Positions 9,523-18,451 of a stretch of DNA of 34,469 nt are shown piece by piece. Under the pieces are notes generated by a model. It made no database searches, was not told where the DNA came from, and worked only from the letters and a program-made list of their open reading frames with translations. The translations under genes and the position numbers were made by a program. This DNA comes from Thermodesulfovibrionales bacterium (GTDB lineage: Bacteria > Nitrospirota > Thermodesulfovibrionia > Thermodesulfovibrionales > Dissulfurispiraceae), in assembly GCA_026415695.1 (NCBI GenBank), contig JAOAGP010000095.1, positions 1 to 34,469 on the forward strand, read 5' to 3'. Each line of letters opens with the position of its first letter. Within the stretch, counting starts at the first letter, position 1.

Positions 9523-10548
9523 TTATTCAGAAAAGGTCTTAGTAAGACAGTTTGATACAAAATCCACCATGCTTATAGCCTTTGAATAATCCATCCTTGT
9601 AGGACCAATCAAGGCTATAACACCCATTTTTTTGCCACTATGTCCATATGTTGAAGCCACTATGCTACATCTTGAGAGTTCCTCAAATTCATTTTCTCTA
9701 CCAATGATTACTTGCACTCCATCAGTCTTGCTTATGCTGTCTATTATCTTTAGCATGATGTGTTTATCCTTGATAGCCTTGTAAATCTGCTTTATCTTTG
9801 AGATATCCGCAAAGTCTGGTAATGTTAAGACATCTAAAAGCCCCTCCATGTATATTTCCCCTTCTGAAAATGACAGGATCTGCTCGTAAATCTTAAAAGC
9901 TTTATCAAGGAGTCTATCTAAAACAACCTTGTCAAATCTCAACCTTTTAAATAACAAGGATTTTACCTCATCAATGCTTAAGCCAGCATACTCTTTGTTT
10001 AGATAATCACTAAGACGATTTAGGTCTTTTTGGGTAAACAAGGGGTCTACCTGTATCACCCTATGTTTTATTAATCCTTCGTTTGTAAACAACACTGCCG
10101 CAATTGATTCTCCCCTATACCGTATCAACTCTATCCTCTTAAATGTTGATACATCTGGTTTAGGTGCTTGTGCAATACCCATATAGTTTGACATCCTTGA
10201 GAGCAAAGCCGAAACTTCAGCAAAGTAGGCATCAATGTCATCTCTTATATTCTGAAGCCTTGACAAAAAGGTGGTTGCCAAATCTTCATCAAGATGACCA
10301 TAACCTTCCTTCAATATAGAATCCACAAAGTATCTGTAGCCTCTGTCAGTTGGCACCCTACCAGCAGATGTGTGGGGTTGGGTCAAAAAGCCCAATTCTT
10401 CTAAATCTGCCATTATATTTCTAATAGTTGCAGAAGATACACCAAAGTCGTATTTTTTGGTCACATACCTTGAACCCACTGGTTCAGGGTTGTTGATATA
10501 ACTGTGGATTACAGCATAGAGTATCTTTTTTGTCCTTTCATCAAGCAT
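9523..10548 (-). CDS. hrcA: Heat-inducible transcription repressor HrcA
   Basis: It represses heat-shock operons by binding CIRCE, and its folding depends on chaperonins. The N-terminal winged-helix domain includes PVGSRYV and the recognition-helix segment SSATIRNIMADLEELGFL. HTSAGRVPTDRGYRYFVD follows and is a hallmark of the family. The GAF-like dimerisation region and a C-terminal GPTRMDYSKAISMVDF segment end a protein of 341 residues, the usual length. AAAGGAGA precedes the ATG by about ten bases. A perfect CIRCE at 10566-10592 lies between its promoter and its start, so it should autoregulate the operon. Confidence 0.97.
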   Translation of the reverse strand: MLDERTKKILYAVIHSYINNPEPVGSRYVTKKYDFGVSSATIRNIMADLEELGFLTQPHTSAGRVPTDRGYRYFVDSILKEGYGHLDEDLATTFLSRLQNIRDDIDAYFAEVSALLSRMSNYMGIAQAPKPDVSTFKRIELIRYRGESIAAVLFTNEGLIKHRVIQVDPLFTQKDLNRLSDYLNKEYAGLSIDEVKSLLFKRLRFDKVVLDRLLDKAFKIYEQILSFSEGEIYMEGLLDVLTLPDFADISKIKQIYKAIKDKHIMLKIIDSISKTDGVQVIIGRENEFEELSRCSIVASTYGHSGKKMGVIALIGPTRMDYSKAISMVDFVSNCLTKTFSE

Positions 10549-10565
10549 GGTGGCTTACTCTCCTT

Positions 10566-10592
10566 TTAGCACTCTCACCTTGAGAGTGCTAA
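10566..10592 (-). promoter_or_regulatory. CIRCE operator (HrcA binding site)
   Basis: TTAGCACTC, nine bases, GAGTGCTAA: a perfect match to the consensus inverted repeat. It starts six bases past the -10 box and so covers the expected transcription start of hrcA-grpE-dnaK-dnaJ-Nudix. Confidence 0.97.
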
Positions 10593-10598
10593 TTATTA

Positions 10599-10628
10599 AT
10601 CCTAACAAGAAGGGATGTTATATGTCAA
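10599..10628 (-). promoter_or_regulatory. Promoter of the hrcA heat-shock operon
   Basis: Leftward perfect TTGACA (10623-10628), an 18-base spacer and TAGGAT (10599-10604), immediately upstream of CIRCE. This is the classic arrangement of a vegetative promoter repressed by HrcA. Confidence 0.75.
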
Positions 10629-10946
10629 TGTTTTTGTTAATCCATACTGGATTCATGAGATTTTGTATTTTAAACCGCATAATGATTAAACAACCTTAAA
10701 AAAGATGATATTAGCCAATATAATAACCGCCAGATACACTAACAGTGGGTTGGCTATTCAACTAATAAAACATCCCTTTTGTTATTCAAGTTTTGTATGC
10801 TATTGTCTCAATAAATATAAAGAAATTAAATTTCCTACAAAATATGTTTTACATTATCAATTAAGCAATAGGTTTTTCAATGTGAATTATCAATATATTG
10901 TATTAACAACTCATACAACAAACAACATGTAGTATTAAAAAACTTC
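10629..10946. other. Gene-free divergent spacer between heat-shock and dcw promoters
   Basis: Strongly AT-rich. A 75-codon open frame on the plus strand (10705-10932) lacks a binding site, is compositionally random-looking and is not believed. A 7-bp inverted repeat TAGCCAA (10712-10718) / TTGGCTA (10750-10756) with a 31-base loop is present; nothing else is recognised. Confidence 0.6.
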
Positions 10947-10975
10947 TTGACATCTATCAAATAAAGTCATATCAT
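10947..10975 (+). promoter_or_regulatory. Promoter of the dcw (mraZ) operon
   Basis: Perfect TTGACA (10947-10952), a 17-base spacer, then TATCAT (10970-10975), five of six consensus bases. Expected start is near 10982, exactly where the MraZ-type boxes begin. Confidence 0.8.
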
Positions 10976-10981
10976 TTCATG

Positions 10982-11006
10982 GTGGTAAAAAGTGGTAAAA
11001 AGTGGG
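10982..11006 (+). promoter_or_regulatory. mraZ: Triple MraZ-type operator
   Basis: GTGGTAAAAA, GTGGTAAAAA, GTGGG: three GTGG boxes at 10982, 10992 and 11002 with a strict 10-bp period. MraZ is known to bind tandem TGGG/GTGG repeats with this spacing just upstream of its own gene. The boxes follow the -10 box by six bases, so binding would block initiation. The last box partly doubles as the only purine-rich stretch before the mraZ ATG. Confidence 0.82.
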
Positions 11007-11022
11007 AGATATAGATTAAACC

Positions 11023-11478
11023 ATGCAATCATTCACAGGGACATATTACTACACTATTGACCAAAAAGGAAGGGTGATAATCCCAGTTCCTTTAAGAGAA
11101 TTGTTGTTGACTAAATACAACAATACAAAGATATTCATCACCAACGCCCCTTTTGACAAGTGTCTTCATGTCTTCCCATTAGCAGAATGGTCTGTTTTGG
11201 AAGAAAAACTAAAGGATAAACCCAAAACCGACAGAAGCATACAGTTTTTCATAAGAAGGGTATTTGCATCTGCCGTTGAATGTGATATTGACAAACAAGG
11301 CAGATTGATGATCCCGTATGAACTACGGCAAAACGCCTCTTTAACAGGAGACATTGCTATAGTTGGTGCATTTGATAGGCTTGAGATATGGGATAGGGCA
11401 AAGTGGGAAGAAACCATAAATCCTGACAATATTGACATTGATGCCTACAATCGTTCTTTGGTAGAGCATGGCTTTTAG
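11023..11478 (+). CDS. mraZ: Transcriptional regulator MraZ
   Basis: DNA-binding repressor of the dcw cluster, built of two AbrB-like half domains that form a ring-shaped oligomer. The first repeat shows YTIDQKGRVIIPVPLRE (about residues 10-26) and the second CDIDKQGRLMIPYELRQ (about 87-103). At 151 residues it is of usual size. It is the first gene behind the promoter and triple operator. The nearest SD-like bases (GGGAG, 11004-11008) are 14 bases from the ATG, unusually far, so initiation may be weak or unusual. Its end overlaps rsmH by 11 bases. Confidence 0.95.
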   Translation: MQSFTGTYYYTIDQKGRVIIPVPLRELLLTKYNNTKIFITNAPFDKCLHVFPLAEWSVLEEKLKDKPKTDRSIQFFIRRVFASAVECDIDKQGRLMIPYELRQNASLTGDIAIVGAFDRLEIWDRAKWEETINPDNIDIDAYNRSLVEHGF

Positions 11479-12346
11479 CGATGATTTACATCAGCCTGTG
11501 TTGTTAAAAGAGGTTATGCAATACCTCATTACCGACACAGATGGTTTATACATAGATGCAACCACAGGCTCTGGAGGTTATTCATGTGAGATATTGTCTA
11601 AACTCGGTAAGGATGGCAGGTTGATTAGCATAGATAGAGATTCAGAAGCATTAGAAATAGCATCTAAGAGGTGTCCAGATGAAAGGCAGAGATTTGTGAA
11701 GGCAAGATTTTCTCAGATTTCAGAGATAATCTCACAAAATGAAATGGTGAGGGGTGTTGTCTTTGATTTTGGGGTATCAAGGATGCAGATAAAAGATAAC
11801 GATAGAGGATTTAGTTTTTTATCAACACAAAGACTTGATATGAGAATGGATAAAGACGAATCACTTTCAGCATGGGAAGTGGTCAATACCTATGACCAAA
11901 AGAGATTAGAAGAAATAATTAGAAACTATGGCGAAGAAAGACAGGCTCATAAGATTGCAAAGGCAATCGTTGAAATGAGGAAAAGGTCTGCCATAAATAC
12001 ATGCATAGAACTATCTGAATGCATCAGCATGGTAGTAGGTCGTAGGGGCAAGACCCACCCAGCAACAAAGACCTTTCAAGCGATTAGGATTGAGGTAAAT
12101 AGGGAGATGGATGAGATTAAAGAGGGACTAAAAGGCGCTTTTGAGGTTTTGGCATCAAAGGGAAGGTTATGCGTTGTTTCGTATCATTCCCTTGAAGACA
12201 GGCTGGTAAAGTCTTTTTTTAAAGACTTGCATCTGGGGAAAAGATTATTGATACTCACAAAAAAACCCCTTACGCCTACCCCAGATGAGATAAGAAGTAA
12301 TCCGTCTGCAAGGAGTGCAAAACTAAGGGCAGGTGAGAAGTTATGA
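11468..12346 (+). CDS. rsmH: 16S rRNA (cytosine-1402-N4)-methyltransferase RsmH
   Basis: Methylates C1402 in the ribosomal P site using S-adenosylmethionine. The opening HQPVLLKEV, the SAM-binding YIDATTGSGGYS, and the later KTHPATKTFQAIRIEVN and VSYHSLEDR segments are hallmarks of the MraW/RsmH family. At 292 residues it is slightly shorter than the E. coli enzyme but complete. Its ATG lies inside the end of mraZ, and its stop overlaps ftsL by four bases (ATGA), so the genes are tightly coupled. Confidence 0.96.
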   Translation: MAFSDDLHQPVLLKEVMQYLITDTDGLYIDATTGSGGYSCEILSKLGKDGRLISIDRDSEALEIASKRCPDERQRFVKARFSQISEIISQNEMVRGVVFDFGVSRMQIKDNDRGFSFLSTQRLDMRMDKDESLSAWEVVNTYDQKRLEEIIRNYGEERQAHKIAKAIVEMRKRSAINTCIELSECISMVVGRRGKTHPATKTFQAIRIEVNREMDEIKEGLKGAFEVLASKGRLCVVSYHSLEDRLVKSFFKDLHLGKRLLILTKKPLTPTPDEIRSNPSARSAKLRAGEKL

Positions 12347-12660
12347 GCAATATCCTAAACATCTCTTTGACAAAGGTGTTTTGTATCATCTTTGTCATCT
12401 TCCTGATCTTTGGGATTATCTGGTTGAGGTCTAATGTGGTTGGTTTGGAGTACAAGATAAGCAGTCTTGAAAAAAAGAAGGCTTATTTGATGAAGGAAAA
12501 CAAGGCTATAGTCGCCGAGAAGGTAAGACTTCTTGCACTTGAGAGGTTTGAAAACAATGAATCAAGAGGGTTTGTATTTCCCGATAGGATAAGGGTTGTA
12601 TATGTGAAAGAAACAACACACAAAGAACCATACAGAATAAGTTACAAACAAGGTAAATGA
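12343..12660 (+). CDS. ftsL: Cell division protein FtsL
   Basis: Small bitopic membrane protein of the divisome, partner of FtsB and FtsQ. A transmembrane helix (about residues 10-28) is followed by a leucine-zipper-like coiled coil rich in Lys and Glu (about 32-72). The sequence is poorly conserved, so position between rsmH and ftsI is the main evidence, together with size (105 residues) and topology. Its ATG overlaps the rsmH stop. Confidence 0.85.
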   Translation: MSNILNISLTKVFCIIFVIFLIFGIIWLRSNVVGLEYKISSLEKKKAYLMKENKAIVAEKVRLLALERFENNESRGFVFPDRIRVVYVKETTHKEPYRISYKQGK

Positions 12661-12661
12661 G

Positions 12662-14383
12662 ATGCATCACAGGACAATCATCATATCTATTGTATTGATG
12701 ATTGGTTTTATAGCGGTCACCTTGCGTCTTGTTGATATAATGATAATCAATCATGATTATTATCTCAATAAGGCAAAGGGACAACAGGTAAAAAGCGAGG
12801 AAATACCAGTTAAAAGGGGGCTTATCCTTGATAGAAAGGGGAGAGAACTTGCAATAAACTTAGACACAGAGTCCGTATATTCTGATAGTGCCGAGGTCAA
12901 GTCAATTGATGAGACGGCTACCAAGTTAGCAAGCGTAATCAATCAGAAACCGGAGATAATTAAGACAAAACTTGACACCAACAAAAGATTTGCTTGGATA
13001 GAAAGGAAGATTGACTTTGAGCATAGTCAAAAGATTAAAGAACTTAAACTAAGAGGCATAGGGGTTATAACAGAACCTAAAAGGTTTTATCCAAAGGGAA
13101 GTCTTGCCTCACATATAATAGGATATGTTGATATTGACAACAAGGGACTTGAAGGTGCAGAGGAAAGATTTGAAAGGTTTCTGACTGCCTCCCCTGCAAA
13201 AACAGTGGTGATGAGAGATGCTAAAGGCAATATCTTATCAGAAGGACATCAGAGGGAGATAAAGGGCAACAATGTGGTTCTCACCATTGATGAGGGATTA
13301 CAATACATAGTTGAGAAAAATTTAGAGTTAGTCATGAAGGAACGAAAGGCTGCATCAGCAACTGCAATAATGATGGAACCTCACACAGGCGAGATATTAG
13401 CAATGGCAAGCCTTCCAAATTATGACCTTAATTCCCCCAGCAGTAGCACACCATCGACAAGACGAAACAGGGCTATTACAGACATCTATGAACCGGGCTC
13501 AACCTACAAGATAATTGTAGGTGTTTCAGCCCTTCAAGAAGGTATTGTCAATACAGAGATGAAGTTTGATTGCAGTGCTGGCAGCGTGGAGGTTGGTGGC
13601 AAAAGGATAAAGGATGCACACAGACACGGGGTATTGACATTTAAAGAGGTCATACAAAAATCATCCAATGTTGGCACCATAAAGATAGGGTTGAAACTCG
13701 GCAAGGAAAAGGTCTATGAATACTCCAAACTCTTTGGTTTTGGTAGCAAGACAGGGATTGACCTAATAGGTGAGGTATCGGGGATTCTGAGACATCACAG
13801 CAAGTGGTCGGGGATGTCAATAGGCGCAATATCCATTGGTCAAGAGGTTGGAGTAACACCACTACAGGTATTGAGGGCATACACCGTGATTGCAAACGGT
13901 GGCTATTTAGTAAGACCTCATGTACTAAAGGAGGTCAGGACACCTGATAATCAAGTGGTTTTTCAATCAGAGATACAAAAAAAGAGGATAATATCAGAAG
14001 AGGTTTCAGCAGTATTTAGAGATATCCTAAAAACCGTTACAGAGGATGGAGGCACAGCAAAAGAGGCAAGGGTGGATGGCAATTTAGTTGCTGGTAAAAC
14101 AGGCACTGCACAGGTGATTGACCCGAAGACAAAAAAATACTCAAAGGATAAGTATATCAGTTCCTTTGTAGGCTTTGTGCCTGCAGACAAACCAAGATTT
14201 TCATTGATAGTAGTGGTATATGAGCCAAAAGGGGCTATATACGGTGGTGTAGTAGCAGGTCCAGTGTTTAGAAAGATAGCAAATGAATCACTTTCATACC
14301 TCAATATCTTAAGGGATGATGCTGATGAGAAAGGTCTCCTTGTAATGACCAATCAAGAACAAAAAAGCAACACAGCAAGATGA
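12662..14383 (+). CDS. ftsI: Septal peptidoglycan transpeptidase FtsI (PBP3)
   Basis: Cross-links septal peptidoglycan in the periplasm as partner of FtsW. One N-terminal transmembrane helix (about 5-25) leads to the pedestal domain with PVKRGLILDRKG (50-60). The transpeptidase domain carries the three motifs: Ser280-Thr-Tyr-Lys283, Ser334-Ser-Asn336 and Lys479-Thr-Gly481. There is no C-terminal PASTA domain. At 573 residues it is the class B PBP length expected. It starts one base after the ftsL stop and overlaps murE by four bases. Confidence 0.95.
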   Translation: MHHRTIIISIVLMIGFIAVTLRLVDIMIINHDYYLNKAKGQQVKSEEIPVKRGLILDRKGRELAINLDTESVYSDSAEVKSIDETATKLASVINQKPEIIKTKLDTNKRFAWIERKIDFEHSQKIKELKLRGIGVITEPKRFYPKGSLASHIIGYVDIDNKGLEGAEERFERFLTASPAKTVVMRDAKGNILSEGHQREIKGNNVVLTIDEGLQYIVEKNLELVMKERKAASATAIMMEPHTGEILAMASLPNYDLNSPSSSTPSTRRNRAITDIYEPGSTYKIIVGVSALQEGIVNTEMKFDCSAGSVEVGGKRIKDAHRHGVLTFKEVIQKSSNVGTIKIGLKLGKEKVYEYSKLFGFGSKTGIDLIGEVSGILRHHSKWSGMSIGAISIGQEVGVTPLQVLRAYTVIANGGYLVRPHVLKEVRTPDNQVVFQSEIQKKRIISEEVSAVFRDILKTVTEDGGTAKEARVDGNLVAGKTGTAQVIDPKTKKYSKDKYISSFVGFVPADKPRFSLIVVVYEPKGAIYGGVVAGPVFRKIANESLSYLNILRDDADEKGLLVMTNQEQKSNTAR

Positions 14384-16008
14384 AGACAATAAAGGATTTG
14401 ATAGACGAAAGGTTTAAGGTGGTTGGAGATATAAACAAGACTGTTTGTGGCATATCCATTGATTCAAGGGATATCAGGGATGGAGATATGTTTGTTGCAC
14501 TAAAGGGTATCAACACGGATGGACATCTATACATTGACGATGCAATACAAAGAGGGGCTAAGACAATAGTGTATGACATTAGAAATGAGATGATAGATAA
14601 AATAGACCAACATCCCGATATTACATGGCTTGGACATGAAGACACATCTGATGCACTTGCATATATATCCAATGAGTTTTATGAAAGTCCATCTGAGGAT
14701 GTAAAGGTCATTGGAATTACTGGGACTAATGGCAAGACAACTACCTCTTTCTTGATAAAGTCAATATTGGATGCATGTGGCTACAAGACAGGTCTTATAG
14801 GAACTATCCAGTATGTAATTGGTGACAAGATGTATGAATCAACCCATACCACTCCCTATCCACATGTTTATCAGAGGATGTTAAGACAGATGTCTGATGA
14901 AGGGTGTGAATATGTTGTATCTGAGATATCATCCCATGCCTTATTACAAAAGAGGGCTGATTATACAAAGGTAGGCGTTGCTGTCTTTACAAACCTTACA
15001 AGAGACCACCTTGATTATCACGGAGATATGGAAAATTATTTCCATGCCAAATCAAGACTATTTACAGATCTGCTCATAGATGGTGGCGTGGCGGTCATCA
15101 ACATTGATGATAGTTACGGCTGTAGGTTAGTAGAGATATTGAAGGCAAGGAACATCAAAACTATCACCTTTGGCTTAAACAACACCATGAGTGATATCAC
15201 TGCAGATGGTATTGAGATGACATTTAAAGGGATAAAGTATAGGTTTAAATACCATGGCGAGATAAAAGATACGATAGTCTCACCATTGTGTGGAATCACA
15301 GGGGTTTACAATACACTTGCAAGTATTGGGGTATCAATTGCCATCGGCATCCCCATTAAAAAAGTTAAGGAGGGAATAAATATGACAAATCTTGTCAAAG
15401 GACGGTTTGAAAAGGTAGATTTAGGACAGGATTTTCTTGCTGTGGTAGATTACGCACACACAGAAGATGCCCTTGAGAGATTACTGTTGACGGCAAGACA
15501 TCTACTACATGCATATCGTCTGGCAAAAAGAACAGAGTTGATGATGAAAGACAAGGATAGGCAGTTTACAAATGAGGAGCCAAAGACTGGTAAGGTAATA
15601 ACTGTTTTTGGATGTGGTGGAAACAGGGATAAAGGTAAGAGGTCAAAGATGGGTGAGATTGCAAGTAGATTGAGCGATTTTGTTATTGTTACCTCTGATA
15701 ATCCTCGTTACGAAGACCCCAAAGAGATAATCAGAGAGATTGAAAAAGGCATAAAAGGAGACAACTACATCGTCATTCCAGATAGGAAGGTGGCTATTAA
15801 GATGGCGGTTGAGTTGGCATCTTGTGGGGATATTGTCCTTGTAGCAGGTAAGGGACATGAGGAGTATCAGGAGATTGAAGGTAAGAAAAAGGCATTCAGC
15901 GATAAAAAGGCTCTTGAAGAGGCTATCAAGATGACAATCAATAGACCGTCATTTAAACATTGGCTAAACTCATGGCAATCTGACAAGGTTCAAGATGCTA
16001 AATGTTGA
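14380..16008 (+). CDS. murE: UDP-MurNAc-tripeptide synthetase MurE (meso-DAP type)
   Basis: ATP-dependent ligase that adds the third stem-peptide residue. The nucleotide loop TGTNGKTTT is at 114-122, and the likely carbamylated Lys224 is in HAKSRLF. The ligase signature VKGRFE and VDYAHTEDAL are followed by VFGCGGNRDKGKR. The DNPR motif at 440-443 indicates meso-diaminopimelate rather than lysine. At 542 residues it is longer than usual because of a roughly 30-residue basic insertion (about 375-404) just before the VFGCGG strand. It overlaps ftsI by four bases and murF by fourteen. Confidence 0.95.
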   Translation: MKTIKDLIDERFKVVGDINKTVCGISIDSRDIRDGDMFVALKGINTDGHLYIDDAIQRGAKTIVYDIRNEMIDKIDQHPDITWLGHEDTSDALAYISNEFYESPSEDVKVIGITGTNGKTTTSFLIKSILDACGYKTGLIGTIQYVIGDKMYESTHTTPYPHVYQRMLRQMSDEGCEYVVSEISSHALLQKRADYTKVGVAVFTNLTRDHLDYHGDMENYFHAKSRLFTDLLIDGGVAVINIDDSYGCRLVEILKARNIKTITFGLNNTMSDITADGIEMTFKGIKYRFKYHGEIKDTIVSPLCGITGVYNTLASIGVSIAIGIPIKKVKEGINMTNLVKGRFEKVDLGQDFLAVVDYAHTEDALERLLLTARHLLHAYRLAKRTELMMKDKDRQFTNEEPKTGKVITVFGCGGNRDKGKRSKMGEIASRLSDFVIVTSDNPRYEDPKEIIREIEKGIKGDNYIVIPDRKVAIKMAVELASCGDIVLVAGKGHEEYQEIEGKKKAFSDKKALEEAIKMTINRPSFKHWLNSWQSDKVQDAKC

Positions 16009-17365
16009 TGAGATAATAGAGGCAACAAGCGGGAGGATTGTGAGCCTTGTCAAAAGGGAATTCTCCGGAATATCAACAGATACCCGCACAATCAGTCCAG
16101 ACGAAATATTCCTTGCTATAAAGGGGAAAAACTTTGATGGTAACAGGTTTTTCTTTGACGCAATAAGATTAGGTTCTGGGGCGATATTAAATCAATATGC
16201 CCTTTATACAGAAGGGTTTCTGTCTAATGGGGATATTGATTTAAAGGCAACCGTTATCACAGTAGATGACACCCTCAAGGCTCTCAAGGACATTGGTAAT
16301 CTAAAGAGAAGAAGATTTAGTGGCAATGTCTTTGCCGTAGTTGGAAGTAATGGAAAGACGACAACCAAAGAGATTATAGCATCTATATTGTCTCAGGGAT
16401 TTAATGTTTTAAAAACACCAAACAATTACAACAACCAAATCGGTCTTCCAAGGGCATTGAGTTTTATTGATGCAAAAACAGAATGTCTTGTCTTAGAGAT
16501 GGGCACAAACATGCCTAATGACATAAAAAGCCTCTGTGATATTGCCCTTCCTAATATCGCTGTGATAACCAATATCGGTTTTGAGCATCTTGAAGGTCTA
16601 AAGTCATTAGAAGGGGTAAGGGATGCCGAACTTGAGATACTGCCCTATGTGCATACAGTCGTTGCAAATGCCGATGATGGTTTTTTGATGTCGGGATTAA
16701 AAGGGGACTTTAGGATTATGACCTTCGGTATTCACAACCCTGATGCTGATGTGAGGGCTTTTGATATCTCACATAAAAAAACAGGTGTGGCATTCAAGAT
16801 CTCATACAAGGGTGAGGTAGCAGATATCAATACAAAACTATATGGAGACTTTAATGTTTACAACTGTCTTGCAGGTATATCATGTGGAATACTTCAAGGT
16901 ATGAGTTTCAAGGAGATAAAATATGGGGTTGAGTCTTTTCAAGCAGTGCAGAAAAGAATAAATGTATTTGAACATGACGGAGCATTGATCATAAATGATT
17001 CATACAATGCAAATCCTTCCTCTATGGCAGAGGCAATCAAGGAGTTAAAAAGGCTTTCAAAGGAAAAGAAAAGGAGTATTGCGGTATTAGGAGACATGTT
17101 TGAATTAGGAGACTATTCAAAGGCAAAACACATTGAGATAGGCAAGATGCTCAAGGAAAACAAGATTGACCTCTTTGTTGCAGTTGGCGAGATGATGAAG
17201 TATGCATTAGAGGAGTTTGACAATGCAGGGTTTTCAGTGTCTGATTCAACAACTGCTGCTGACATTGTTTTACAAATTATCAAAGAAGGAGATGTTGTGC
17301 TTATAAAGGGTTCAAGGGGCATGCAGATGGAGAAGGTTGTGTCAAAAATAATGGGGAGTGATTGA
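15995..17365 (+). CDS. murF: UDP-MurNAc-tripeptide:D-Ala-D-Ala ligase MurF
   Basis: Adds D-Ala-D-Ala to UDP-MurNAc-tripeptide in the cytoplasm. The N-terminal domain shows GISTDTRTISPDEIFLAIKG; the central ATPase domain has GSNGKTTTK (117-125) and LEMGTNMPNDI. The C-terminal domain has INDSYNANPSSMAEAI and VLGDMFELG. At 456 residues it is normal. It begins within murE and its stop shares one base with the mraY start. Confidence 0.96.
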   Translation: MLNVDEIIEATSGRIVSLVKREFSGISTDTRTISPDEIFLAIKGKNFDGNRFFFDAIRLGSGAILNQYALYTEGFLSNGDIDLKATVITVDDTLKALKDIGNLKRRRFSGNVFAVVGSNGKTTTKEIIASILSQGFNVLKTPNNYNNQIGLPRALSFIDAKTECLVLEMGTNMPNDIKSLCDIALPNIAVITNIGFEHLEGLKSLEGVRDAELEILPYVHTVVANADDGFLMSGLKGDFRIMTFGIHNPDADVRAFDISHKKTGVAFKISYKGEVADINTKLYGDFNVYNCLAGISCGILQGMSFKEIKYGVESFQAVQKRINVFEHDGALIINDSYNANPSSMAEAIKELKRLSKEKKRSIAVLGDMFELGDYSKAKHIEIGKMLKENKIDLFVAVGEMMKYALEEFDNAGFSVSDSTTAADIVLQIIKEGDVVLIKGSRGMQMEKVVSKIMGSD

Positions 17366-18447
17366 TGTTATACGAACTACTTTACAGTTTGTATGTCTAT
17401 TTTACCCCCTTTAATGTCTTTAGATACATCACATTTAGGACAGCCCTTGCTGCACTGACTGCCATGTTGATTACATTTATAATAGCCCCGAGGGTCATCA
17501 AGTGGCTCAAAAAGATAAGCATGATACAGCAGATAAGGGATGACGGACCACAGACACACATGAACAAGGCTGGAACTCCTACTATGGGGGGGATAATCAT
17601 CATAATTGCAATAACTGTATCAATGTTGATGTGGGGTAACATCACAAATCTCTATGTATTAAGTGTGTTGTTTTCATTGATATGTTTTGGTCTTATTGGT
17701 TTTATAGACGACTATCTGAAGGCAGTGAAAAAAAATCCAAAAGGGCTCAAGGCAAGATACAAATTTGGTGGGCAGGTGTTTTTTGCAACCATATTGAGTA
17801 TCTTCCTTTACATGAACCCTCAAGACCCTTTTAATACTGTTTTAAGCATACCTTTTTTCAAAAAGTGGTTAGTGGATTTGGGCATGTTTTATGTGCCTTT
17901 TGCTGTGTTTGTTATAGTTGGTTCATCAAATGCTGTAAACCTGACTGATGGCATTGATGGATTAGCAATAGGACTTGTTGCAATAGCCACTATTGTAAAC
18001 GGAGCCCTTGTGTATCTTTCAGGTCATGTGGTCTTTGCTAACTATCTACAAGTATTATACATACCGGGTATCGGTGAACTAACCGTCTTTTGCGGTGCGA
18101 TGCTTGGTGCATCACTTGGCTTTTTATGGTACAATGCCTATCCTGCGCAGGTGTTTATGGGTGATGTAGGGTCATTAAGTCTTGGTGGTTGTTTGGGGAC
18201 GCTTGCGGTTGTCACAAAGCACGAGATAGTGCTTGCAGTAGTTGGTGGTATCTTTGTATTGGAGACATTGTCTGTTGTACTACAGGTGTTGTCATTTAAA
18301 TTAACTGGTAAGAGGGTCTTTAAAATGGCTCCAATACATCACCATTTTGAATTGAAGGGCTGGGCTGAGCCAAAGGTGATTGTTAGATTTTGGATCATCG
18401 GCATCATACTTGCATTATTTAGTCTTGCAACACTAAAATTGAGGTGA
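17365..18447 (+). CDS. mraY: Phospho-MurNAc-pentapeptide-transferase MraY
   Basis: Transfers phospho-MurNAc-pentapeptide to undecaprenyl phosphate to make lipid I at the inner membrane. Multi-pass protein with the catalytic Asp115-Asp116 in FIDDYLK, the NLTDGIDGL loop (192-200), Asp267 in MGDVGS and the HHH motif at 325-327 in PIHHHFELKGW. These positions match the E. coli enzyme, as does the length of 360 residues. The ATG at 17365 is chosen over the TTG three bases earlier because GGGAG lies six bases before it; it forms a TGATG overlap with the murF stop. Confidence 0.96.
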   Translation: MLYELLYSLYVYFTPFNVFRYITFRTALAALTAMLITFIIAPRVIKWLKKISMIQQIRDDGPQTHMNKAGTPTMGGIIIIIAITVSMLMWGNITNLYVLSVLFSLICFGLIGFIDDYLKAVKKNPKGLKARYKFGGQVFFATILSIFLYMNPQDPFNTVLSIPFFKKWLVDLGMFYVPFAVFVIVGSSNAVNLTDGIDGLAIGLVAIATIVNGALVYLSGHVVFANYLQVLYIPGIGELTVFCGAMLGASLGFLWYNAYPAQVFMGDVGSLSLGGCLGTLAVVTKHEIVLAVVGGIFVLETLSVVLQVLSFKLTGKRVFKMAPIHHHFELKGWAEPKVIVRFWIIGIILALFSLATLKLR

Positions 18448-18451
18448 GAAA

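Noticed and set aside
10705-10932. 75-codon open frame in the hrcA/mraZ spacer
   Set aside because: No Shine-Dalgarno, random-looking composition rich in Tyr, Asn and Thr from AT-rich DNA, and no recognisable segment.
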